A stretch of 64,000 nucleotides of DNA from Arbacia lixula (Eukaryota > Echinodermata > Echinoidea > Arbacioida > Arbaciidae). The notes beneath the pieces are model-generated. The model made no database searches. It saw nothing but the letters and a program-made list of their open reading frames with translations, and was not told where the DNA came from. Positions 11,295-22,300 of the stretch are shown in pieces (the stretch's first letter is position 1; the number at the start of each line of letters is the position of its first letter). The DNA lies in NCBI GenBank assembly GCA_963669155.1, contig OZ022588.1:3127728-3191727 (forward strand). The letters run 5' to 3'. Position numbers and translations under genes: made by a program.

Positions 11295-13262
11295 AAACCA
11301 GCTTACAAACACGTCAAGTCGAAGGGAAAATTGAAGCGTCTGCGCGAACGGTCAAGGCCGCCCCTTCGCAGAAAACTTGATGCCAGGAAGGATGAGCAGG
11401 AGTCGGGGCGAACGGGGGAGATCGTCACCAAGCATATGAACAAGATCTTACGGTCAGTTATCTGTTATGTAAAATGCAAATTAGATAATGTTTATTTCTC
11501 ACTGAAGTGTGAATGTTATTTGTTTGTATTTTTGTATATTTCTCACTGAACTGTACATGTTATTTGTTTGTATTTGTGGTTTTTTTTTCTCACTGAACTG
11601 TACATGTTATTTGTTTGTATTTGTGCTTATTTCTCACTGAACTGTACATGTTATTTGTTTGTATTTTTGTATATTTCTCACTGAACTGTATGTGTTATTT
11701 GTTTGTATTCATGCTTATTTTTCACTGAACTGTACATGTTATTTGTTTGTATTTTTGTATATTTCTCACTGAACCGTACATGTTATTTGTTTGCATTTAT
11801 GTAAATCATATGTTGTGTCAAGGCAGGGCCCCCTGGTAGAACAGTGTTCAACCATTGATGGGGCTACCCTGGGTAAAAATACTAATAAATAAGTGAGAAC
11901 CATCAAGTTTTAGGGAGTGTAGATCACTATGGGGCACACATTTTGGGACAGTGATGGGGGTAAAAGACACACGTGTTTTTATTCAGAATAATGATGACCT
12001 TTAAAAAAGAAGAAATGAATAAAACGAACACAACAAAAGAAAAAAATGAAAGAAAATGATGACTAAAACATGAAAAAGGGAAATAGAGCTCTTACGCTCT
12101 TAAAAACAAATTGCTTTTTTTTTTTACTCTACCTAAAATCACTGCATTTATCTGGTCCACATAACGCTTATTTTCTCAGAAAGCCTTGCAGTTATTACTT
12201 TACCCCAAATCACTGCTTTGGAAAATTGATGTTATTTTCCACAGCACTCCCAATGAAACCTGGCCACACATTGCACAGAAATGAGTAGAAGTAGTATTAG
12301 CCAGTATGTTCAGACTTCATTGTATTTTTTTGTTGTTGTATTTTGGGGGGTATTTTTTTGGGGGGCGGGGGGAGAGTATATATTGACTTGGATCGGATTT
12401 TATTGATTACTCCTCAAACACACATATCCACGAAAGAGCACCATCATGTATGAACAACAAAGGGACATGTAGTAGGTTTGTAACCTCTTATTTCTCTAAC
12501 CCTGTAGGAAAAACCCAAAGGCTAATGTTGCGCTGTCCTCGAAGAAGAAGCGGAAGCTGATGAAAGGGAGGATGATCGCAGAGAGAGAAGCAAATGAGAT
12601 GGCAGGTATGCACGCACCCTTGGATGATTGAACGATCAAACAAGTGTGCTATGGCAGGAATATACAAGCCAAGGCCATGTTGCATATAGGTTTTCTATTA
12701 TTGTAACTTACCATCAATGGTAACTACCAGAGCAACAGCCAATAAGCTATCAGCATTGCACCTGTTGCCATAGTTACCATTGATAGCAAGTTGCAATAAT
12801 TTAAAACCTATATGCAACATGGCCCAAGTCGTAGATGCAATGTGCGCATGGGCAGATGTACGCCAGTTCAAATTACCCAAGTCGATGAGCCGCTTTCAGA
12901 ATGAATTCACAACCCCAAAGCTTGTCAGAGGCTTGTTGGATTACCAGGAACTGATGGATTCAGATTGCATTCCATCCACTGACAATGAATCACTGGATAC
13001 AAGTGAATGTAATACAGTACTGTCATACTCTGCTGTTGGGGGGGGGGGATATCATGTTTCCAATTTCTCATCACTGTTCATTATACTACTTCAAATGAAT
13101 TTATGTTAACTTCTTACCAATTCTACTTGACATACATTATTGTCCCTCTTACTACTTTAATTTACAGTTGAAGTCGAACCACCCAAACCACCCCAGAAAG
13201 AGGCGAGGAGGAAATCAAAGAAGTCTTCAACGGATCAAGATGTAGAGATGATGGACACATAG
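11295..13262 (+). CDS. C11orf98-like small basic protein (first exon not found)
   Basis: Three plus-strand exons join in frame: 11295-11452, 12508-12605 and 13168-13262, giving 116 residues before the TAG at 13260-13262. All junctions are GT-AG with matching phases (2, then 1). The middle exon encodes KANVALSSKKKRKL and the last ends in VEVEPPKPP...QDVEMMD. As I recall the vertebrate C11orf98 protein, it has a closely similar ANxxLSGKKRRKL block and QDVEM tail in the same order. The protein is strongly basic and Lys/Arg-rich, consistent with a nuclear or nucleolar location, but the family has no role I can state. Exon 1 must lie upstream, because the first visible exon begins in phase 0 without a start codon. 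Downstream of the first donor is a roughly 45-50-bp minisatellite, and the second intron holds an inverted-repeat element. Confidence 0.75.
11480..11805. repeat. Minisatellite, unit about 45-50 bp
   Basis: Seven or so tandem copies of TTTCTCACTGAACTGTACATG followed by TTATTTGTTTGTATTT-TG. It begins about 30 bp after the donor of the first C11orf98-like exon. Confidence 0.9.
12672..12826. mobile_element. MITE-like inverted repeat, GTTGCATAAAACTTACC family
   Basis: GGCCATGTTGCATATAGG at the left is mirrored by CCTATATGCAACATGGCC at the right, with inner TAACTTACCATCAATGGTAA pairing. It lies in the second intron of the C11orf98-like gene. Confidence 0.8.
12850..13040. repeat. Dispersed repeat (AAGCTTGTC...GATGGATTCAG family)
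   Basis: It shares CCCCAAAGCTTGTC, GGCTTGTTGGATTACCAG, ACTGATGGATTCAGA, CCATCCACTGAC and GAATGTAATAC with other copies in the window. The open frame across it is therefore repeat-derived rather than an exon. It ends near a G run at 13038. Confidence 0.55.
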
Positions 13263-13439
13263 TACATGTAGTATCAAAACCTGAAGGGACATTACTGATT
13301 TGAGGGTGACATCTGTACCATGTTCAACTTCACCGCTGACATTTTGGATTACCGAGTTCCATTTCCAAGAAGGCCTTCTGAAGAGGGATAAATTGCGCGT
13401 CTCTCATGGACTACAAATAATAACTTTGCAATATCCAGA

Positions 13440-13670
13440 TAGTTACTAAGCTGAGGAGTGCATGGTCACAACCGAGTCTGTTAACAACCATGTCTGGTAA
13501 TACAGACTAGGCCCTAGTCCCTCTGACTGCCATGGATCCTGTGGAGCAGGCGAAAAAGAGGATCCAGGGCAGTCAGAGGGATTAGGGGGTGGGCCTAGTC
13601 TGTATTACCAGACATAGTTGTTAACAGACTCAGTAGTGACCATGCTCTCCTCAGCCTGGTAACTAGGCTA
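13440..13670. mobile_element. MITE-like palindrome, GGAGTGCATGGTCAC family, copy 1
   Basis: The left arm (AGTTACTAAGCTGAGGAG, TGGTCAC, GTCTGTTAACAACCATGTCTGGTAATACAGACTAGGCCC) is inverted in the right arm. The loop carries GGATCC...CGAAAAAGAGGATCC. Other copies are at 54772-54998 and, half only, at 61411-61510. Confidence 0.8.
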
Positions 13671-13940
13671 TACTGTATGTTGATGTACAGATAAAAGTAA
13701 TTTCTACTACAAAATACACTCAAACCTGTGTATAAAGAACACCTCAGGGCAACAGAAAGAGCAGCCTTCATTGTCTGGTGGTCTTTATAGACAGACGCTA
13801 TTACAGTCAAGGGTGTGTATGAATCCTCCATACTGCAATGAAGGGGAAAATCGTTCCATGATGCACTGTGCAACCTTATGCAAGTTTTTTGGGGGGTCAC
13901 GTCATATCTGCTTGTGGACTCATACACTAGTAACTAGAAC

Positions 13941-14099
13941 AGGGCCATGTTGCATATAGATTTTCAATTAATGTAACTTACCATCAATGCTAACTACCAT
14001 GACAGCAGTTGCAATGAAAGGAGCTCATTGGCTGTTGCAATGGTAGTTACCATTGATGGTACGTTTCAATAGTAGAAAATCTTTATGCAACATAGCCCA
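13941..14099. mobile_element. MITE-like inverted repeat, GTTGCATAAAACTTACC family
   Basis: AGGGCCATGTTGCATATAGATTTTC at the left pairs with GAAAATCTTTATGCAACATAGCCC at the right. It lies directly against the next element, which begins at 14100. Confidence 0.8.
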
Positions 14100-14258
14100 G
14101 GGCCCCGTAACATAAAGGTTTGCGATCAATCGCAAAGTGGCAATGGCCAATCAACATCATTGTTGCATGCGCATTTTGTTCAAAAGACTGACCAGTAACC
14201 AATCAGAATTTGTCTTTCAAATTTGCAATTTATCGCAAACCTTTATATTATGGGCCCC
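14100..14258. mobile_element. MITE-like inverted repeat, GGTTTGCGATAAATCGC family
   Basis: GGGGCCCCGTAACATAAAGGTTTGCGAT at the left mirrors ATCGCAAACCTTTATATTATGGGCCCC at the right. The outer GGGCCC end resembles the preceding family, but the inner arms differ. A related end occurs near 34840-34875. Confidence 0.75.
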
Positions 14259-16307
14259 AAAAGCGGACATGACTGCAAACATAACCTTGATGTGGCTGCA
14301 CGTAGCATCACGTTTATAATGTCATGTAAATTTAGTGTTAATTGAAGGACACTTCCAGTGAAGAGCATTTGATCTGTGGTCTACATGTAGTGATTAAACA
14401 CATCTTTTTTCATCAAAGTATTCACCAATGCAGTATTCCATTCTGTGTTATATAGTCCCGCATGGTTATATTGTAGTTTGTTGAAGTCAGCTGTATTTGG
14501 TAGTGTGTTGTATGTAGAGGAGTGATTGATTAACGAATTGAACTCACATCTAGAGTATAACATTTGTCTTTGTTCAACTCATGCACAACCAATTATTGAA
14601 GTTATATCCAAGATATTTTGTAGGGACTATATACTGTATACATCTGTACACTCATACATACATACATGGGCCTGTCTACAGTAATGGGTACATTTCTGTA
14701 ACATTTACTATAACATTTGCATAAATCTCTTAAATGCCAATTATTTTTTTTGTCTCTTAACCCTATCTAGCCCCACATTATATTTCTTGAATAATTACAA
14801 AAAAAAAAATCAGACTTTCAAATACATGAATAAAATGTTCAGATTTATTTGTAAAAGTACATATATACAAAGAATTACAAATTGCACAGATTAGATTCAT
14901 GTATGAATGACATTGTGTGATTTATAAGAAACAAACTCAATGGTCTTTATGCAAATGAATTTACATGTACAGCATATCATTAAAATAATATATCATTTAT
15001 CTCATTTGCAGGGAAGTGATCCTTCAGGTATTGTCTGTAATATGCAGTGTACATCAGAACAATGACAACTCTATACAGTGTGTCATTTAAAACAAATGTA
15101 GTTGCCCAAGAAGGTGCATGGTTTGTTTTTATTGTATTCAATTCAATTCCTTTTCATGGTATCATTACCCTCCCATTCATTCAACTCCAAATCTAATTCA
15201 CATTTGAAAGAGAAGCTTTGCCTGAGAGGGAGAGAGAGAGTTACAAATTTCAGTATGCTTTCATGCATTATTTGCATTCAATGTCACTGTTAAGTTTTAT
15301 ATTTCACCAAATTGATCATGAAATCAGTTTTATGGTTCATGCAATATTTTACATCAATTGTGTGCAACAGAGATAGCCTTTTCAGAAAAATAATTCTACA
15401 GTTTACACAACAAACATCATTGAACATTGAACTACACAGCATTGTTTCCTTTGCCCGCTTCAAAAAATATGTCAAGTAAATCTTAGCAAAGGCTGCATTA
15501 AACCCAATGACTGCAATTTTTTTCTGCATCTGCGCACATGTGTAGCCAGTGCCCCCCCTTCCCCCACAGATCTGGACAATGGAACACAGAAAACACTTGG
15601 GGGGGGGGGGGGAGTGCCCCCTCAGTACCAATATGTGGAGAGACCATTGATTCATGACACATTGAATGAGCCCATGGTAATAAGAGGGTTATGGCACGTT
15701 TAGGGAACACTCTCAGGTAGAAACCACAAATAACTTAGGCTTGCCTAAAGACGATTGTTGGGTTTAAGATCAGTTTAAGTTTATGAAACTGATTGATTAT
15801 ATGGGCATTTGTGTCCAGATGTATACCTCATGTGATCTTTTTCCTTATAATAAATCATTGGAAACATTATAAGCAATCACAAGATACATCTTATCTCAAT
15901 TATGAATGCAAATGTATGCAACTGCATATCTTTATAGCAATGTGTTGGTCATAATAACTCCAAACCTGTTTGAAGTTAGCAGCTAAGCGGCAAATTACTC
16001 GTTACAGTGCAATCAAAGGATTTGTACCCGTACAGCTAATTGATGAGAGCAACGTACATGTACCAAAAGAATTTCGCATTAAGAAATATCATTGTGTGAT
16101 TGGACATTACCCTTGCAACACACCTTGAAAGGCAAATATGATTTTTTTTTTAATAATAAGCTTGGCTCTTACAAGAAAACACTTACATTAACGACAAACA
16201 GCTAATATTCCTTTTAACATCATGAACATGATTTACCATTCAAAGTGGAATTCAAGAGGCATATGGCATACTTAAATGTTTAGAAAAAGAACAGAAATTG
16301 GTCAGCG
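14259..16307. other. Convergent intergenic region, probable 3' UTRs
   Basis: It lies between the ends of the C11orf98-like gene (plus) and PIGK (minus). Possible poly(A) signals face each other: AATAAA at 14829-14834 (plus) and TTTATT at 14844-14849 (minus AATAAA). Homopolymer runs occur near 14806 and 15600. No further exon is supported. Confidence 0.35.
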
Positions 16308-19300
16308 TCATGAGAAGGTCTTGGTAAATAATGTAATCACCACGAGGCCGCTGAAAAGGCTGCTTGTGATGATGAACTGTGTAGAGAACTTGACACCACG
16401 TTTATCCTGAATGAAAAAGAAAACATCGTGAAGTGTGATTCCATGGGGTTGAGGCAATATTTGTGACATACCACAACTCCCAAGTCCAGATATTTTTCAA
16501 ACCAGGCAAATAAAGTCCAATAATGGCTTGAGCAAAAAAAAATGGGGTCCCATCCAGTATTATTTCTAAGAGGCATATTGCAATTTGACTTATGAACATT
16601 TCTTGTCCATGTAAAAACAATATGTCCATGTAACAGTGGTAGATTTTGGTATGCCTGTTGCTTCAAATCCATAAAAGATTTCCAAATTTAATGTCGCTTA
16701 CTGACAAAAGGAAGCAATTTCTTATTGACAGCTCAAAACTTAACCACATGTGAATTGATCTTCATGGAGAACTGCAAAGTTTGATACCTCCATTACATGG
16801 ACATTGCATGAAAACTTTGCCCCAACCCCATGGAATGACCCTGAAACAAACCTCAGTGTCAATGCAATAAGTAAAGAAAGAGGAGGTGTAAGGTAATACA
16901 GGAGGAGAGGAAGAGGAGAAAGGAGGAGAGGAAAGGGAGAAAAGGAGGAGAATGATGTAAAGAAAGAAGAGGAAGAAGAGGAACAGTTGTTGAATGACAA
17001 GGAGAAGAGCAGAAGGAAAAAGGAAAGTCTGAAGATAAGACGGAAGGAGTGAATGAGAAAAAGGAAGAGGAGAGTGTGAATATGTGAAAAGGCAGGAGAA
17101 GGGATTCAATTACTATTATTCAACATTCATTTCACTTTTCCATTATCCATTTGGTCATTCTTAACATGGTGGAATTAAAAGTAACAATTTTTGAAGAAAA
17201 AAGAACAATACTGCAAAAAGACAATTAATAAATCATTAACATTGCACCTCATTTTCAGGTTTAGAAACATAGTATGAAACTCTTGCCCATATACCGGTAA
17301 ACAAAATTGAAACACCTTCCCTTACCATTTCTGATGGGCTTAAGACACTCTGGTCAGGAAACTGTGGAACGGCTTTGAGCATCTCGGGGGCAGGGGCAGG
17401 GTCTGCCGGTCCCTTCTCCTCCCCCTGCCCCGCTGGGCAGGGGTCTTGGCTCGAACTGCCACCGTCGCTAGTAGCTACAGCAGGTCGAGACAGGTTCAAG
17501 GAGTGTGTGGAGACCTCCACGTTCCGCACGCTGCCAAAGAAGTCTGTGACCAAAGTCTTTTTGGGGTCTCTCTGGAAGAGGTCCACCCTGACGCCGGGAG
17601 TGGATCTACACACTCGTGGTGGACACACCTTGAACTATGGGGCAAGGAGAGGTATAATAGGACAGTAAGTCCACAGTACCTCAATGAATCATATTGTAAT
17701 CATATTTCACGCAGCACTATTCTCAATTCTATGTAACTCAATTTCTCTCTGAAGATAGCTATCTTTAAATACAATTGAATAAATAGGAAAATATTTTTTG
17801 TGCATTTAGACATTAATATAATATTAATATAAATTGTTATTGAAATATGGATGTGTGATAGATTGGTAATACTGAATATCACTGTGATTGAAATTCAATA
17901 CACCACTCTATAAAACCCAGGTCTTGTAATCGTACTCGTGGATAAACGGGGCAACCAGATGCCTTTTTAACAAATTTTGTGTGTAGGGAGTTCAAACTCG
18001 GGCGCCTATTAGTGTTGAGTCCTGCTTTATCCCCATGAGTGCCAAATGAATTACAGCACTATGCATATATGTGTGTATCACTTGTGCAAATATGCATCAA
18101 CGGTGTATTAAGTACAGTACTCACAAATTCATCCATTGTTTTCTGACTGGATGGGGTGATCCTCTCTAGAAACTCCAGGACATGGTATGTGTATCTGTCT
18201 ATGATGTACACCCCTATCGCAGAATCGTGGTGATGCTGAAAGGAACAAAACAAACACAAACCAGAGAAATTCAAGCGTGAACATTCGACTGGTATATCTC
18301 CGCCCTCCGGCACAGATAGCGAGTATTGCAAAAATAGTAAAAGTTCATTGTCCAATACAATGTACCTGGAAAACTTACTACCGGTAAACGGCTATGACAT
18401 ATGACTGAATGTCAATCATGTGAATACAATATCATTGGAAACCCATGAAGGAAAAGCTCACACGATTTGCACATTTCAACAAGTCATGTACATATTTCAT
18501 GCAGAAGATTTATTCCCCCACTGATCACATTTAACTCTTATGTGCTACACTGTATGTGCATCTGCTCACCAGTATCGCACATAAATCACATAGAAGCTCA
18601 CTTCTGGCCAAGGAAGGGCTAATTGATTAATCCATCAACATCAAAAGACTGAGCATGTGTACTCACAGACAATGAGTCCTCGCCTACTTGGCTGCTTCCG
18701 ATGCCAATGATGTTGGGTGAGTAGAAGTGCTTATACAGCGAGACAGCTTGGCATGTGTCGACGATGAATAAGAGCTCGTGGTACCTGGGAAACAACACCC
18801 CAAAATTATGATGACTTCAGAGACAAAGAGCTTACACCTTGCAGTATTAACTCATAAAGCAATAAACCGTTTTCATAATGTTTTCACATCTTTCTCCATA
18901 ACTTTATAGTAATGAGAGATGTCATTCACCTGTACATGTATCTAGTTTTCATGTATTGAGGTGAGGTGCCTAAGGATAATACATAAGACATGAACAAGAG
19001 CGACTTGTCTGCTTGATGTATAAACTACAAGTATCTTTATTCTGGACTACTTTTGATTTTATATACATGGGTATAATAGTTCCATCATTAGTCATCATTG
19101 GTACTGGCTGGTACAAGGGGATTTGGGGGTGAGAGAAGTGAGGGAGTGACCAGTGGCAGGATGCTGTGGTCAAGTGAATAGATAGATTGGAATGCAGGAA
19201 TAAGTGGAGAACTGAGAGTTTGGGACAGAGAGAAGTGAAAGTGTAAGTGTTACATGTAAAGCATGGTTGAAACTTAAAGGAGCATAACATAAAGATATAT

Positions 19301-22300
19301 GAAATATGTATGTGCAATATATTTAATAGCAATCATGTAATCCAATACACTACACTAGTGATTCAGTTTCTCCATTCAGTCACTGGATGCGAAATAGGGA
19401 CAGACCTGCAAAAAGTTTGTGACTTAAATCAATGAAGAGACAGCTAGAGGCATGAATACCACTACTTCATGTGAGTGCTAGAGAGCAAGATTTTTTTCCC
19501 GTATAGAATAAAGAAGTCTGGGCAACAGTGTAACAGTGGTTCTTACATGACACTCAATGATGGTTAAGGAATGGTGACTATGGGAGGTCGCATGGCATAT
19601 TAGTGAGAGAGATCAAAGATGGCCATGGGAAAGAGACAATCCACATTTTAAACACCTCTAAATCACATCTGGGCCCCGTGGCATGAAACGTACCATTACT
19701 AGTAACTCTGTCATCAATGGTAGCTACCATGGTAACACTGCTCGACAGCCAATCAAATTCAAGGTATCTATAGAAGTTGCCATTGATATCAAAGTTACTA
19801 TCAATGGGCAGCTTTGTGCAACAGGGCCCTGATCTCAGACTCACCTTCTCTTCTTCCACATCTGTTGGAAGGCGTCGGCCAGCTCCACGTTGCTGATCTC
19901 CTCCGCGTCTTGGAACTTGAGGAAGCCGTCCCCTCCGTGGCCCGTCATGTAGACCAGCACGTTGCTGTGGTCGTCCGTCAGCAGCCGCTTGGAGCGGGGC
20001 GTGCTCGGGGGCAGCCGCCCCGTTAGAACACGGATAAAGTTCTCCACCGTCACCTATTCATTTGAGCAAGAAGGAGAGTCACATCATATCACTGGCCACC
20101 AGTGTATAAAAATCTATTGGCTCCAGATGTGAATTGGAAGGCATAGGGTATCCCAAATGAAACTGCTCAATATTTGCTAATTTTGCTGTATATCCTTCAT
20201 GAAGACCTAATGATAGTGCATGAGGACTTGCCAAGGATCCTTCTATGGACCCATATAGCTTATAACCAGTTGTCTTGATCACATGCTCATGATGTCACAT
20301 TTTGATATCGTAGTAGAGTGTAGTTTATTGTTTATTATCCTTCAAAGAAAATTCCTCTTCCACACAATGTACATAAAGTGATGTAATATATATTCAACAC
20401 CTTCTGCCTACTATACCTCATATCCTCTGTAGTCCACCTCAATGTCATCACCATACACATTGATATGCTGATTGGCATTGTTGAACACAGCAGCTGTAAA
20501 AAACAAACAACAAAAACAATGACTTAAAGGGACCCTGTTCACCCTGAAATTATTTTGATTTCAAATTAAGGAGACACATGAAAGAAACATATAAAATAGT
20601 GAAGGTTTTACGAAAATCGGTCGAAGAAAAAGAAAGTTAAATCAGGGATGTGTTAGGAAAGGATATGAAACAACATTCTTTCTTTGAGCCCATGCGTGGC
20701 ACCGCCGAAAAATTGCGTTTTCTCAGCATGTGCTTTTCACGTGTTTTAACAATAACGAACACGATTGCCTAGCAACGGTTTCTCAGAGAGAACAAAAGAA
20801 ATGTAGAGTCTTATTTCGCTTGTCCACTTCTGTTGGATTGCATCAATACTTTTGTGAGGAAAAGAGAAAGCAGCGAACAAAAATTAACAGTTTTTTAAAG
20901 TAAAATATCTCATTTGCACGCAAATTCACGCAAACTCTGTTAATGAAAGTAAGCAGCTTAATATATGATTTTGATAATGATTGAATCCGACATTTCCGGA
21001 AATCTCCGGAAAGTGAAGAAATTTGTTAATTATGTAAGTAAGAATATTATCTTATATCTCCGTTTGTGCATCATTCAACAATTATTTAGAAGAAAAACGA
21101 ATACAGGATCTTTAGAGGTGTTGCCCCTTAACTTTCTTGAAAATTGCAAAAAAATGTGATAAGAAACACAGCTTCGAGAAACAAAACAGGCAATGAAAGA
21201 TACTGCTTTCCAAGTTGACGATAGCAAAATGACGGTGCCGCGCATGGGACTTCAAAGCATTGCAGTGATTGTGGAATGCTTTTGACATTCATTAGCACGC
21301 TTTAGTATCCATACAGATGTTTGAATATATTATGGTTGAGTTGTCCCTCCTTCCTAACACATCCCTGGTTAAATAAAAGAATCCATGAAATACATGCATC
21401 TTTCTTTTCTTTAAGGATTTTTTTTTTTCCTTTAATGAGAGGAGATAAATTTCAAAGAATCCATGAAACACCTTTCTTTTCTTAAAGGATTATACTTTGG
21501 TTCTTTTCCTTTACTAAGAGCAGATGATTTAAAACAGTTGAAGGCTCACCAGGACGGGGATTGCGTGCATTGCATGCCATGTCATCAGCAATCATGAGGA
21601 TGATCTGGCTATCAGGAATACCCAGTCTCTTCACACTGTGGTATACAGACAGGGCATTGGCAATGTGCCGGTAGTTGAACCAGAAACGCGATGTACATAC
21701 CTGTAGGGGTATTGGGCGACAATCAGATCTCAAATATCATTCATAAGACCATAGCTAGCTGCATGCTAGCTACCATGCTAGCTGCAATCGACCCACTACA
21801 ATGCCGGCGTGTACATAATCGGGTGTGATTGAACACGCGCCTAAAATCAACCAGCAACAACAACAGTTCTTCCCTTCCTCCATTCCTATCTCCCAAAGAC
21901 TAATAATTCAATTATGACATCAGCAATATTGTTTGCAAGAAGATCCTATATTCAAATCTATACTCAGTCAGATATATACCCTATACTATAATCAGATCTA
22001 TAACCTATACTATAATTAGTTTTCGTTACCAGTAGAAATATCCAGACCCAATAGCCACTGATGCTATCGGCCTTCGTTTTCTTGTGAAGAGTACACCAAG
22101 GGGCCACTTAATGGCCCATAGCCTGACTTTAAGACTTTTGGAATATTTCTAATTCAAACTGGAAAAAAAAATGAATCCAGGACCCACAAGACTAGTAACT
22201 TTTTCATTCTTCGCTTTTCACCCTTTGTAAATGTTTGGGCAAGCCACAGAAGGAATCGAGAATTATTAGACTATGTCATCCAAAATCCATTTATTGAATA

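Noticed and set aside
12780-13109. 109-codon frame (WADVRQFKL...) in the C11orf98-like intron
   Set aside because: The sequence belongs to an inverted-repeat element and a dispersed repeat seen at three other places in the window.
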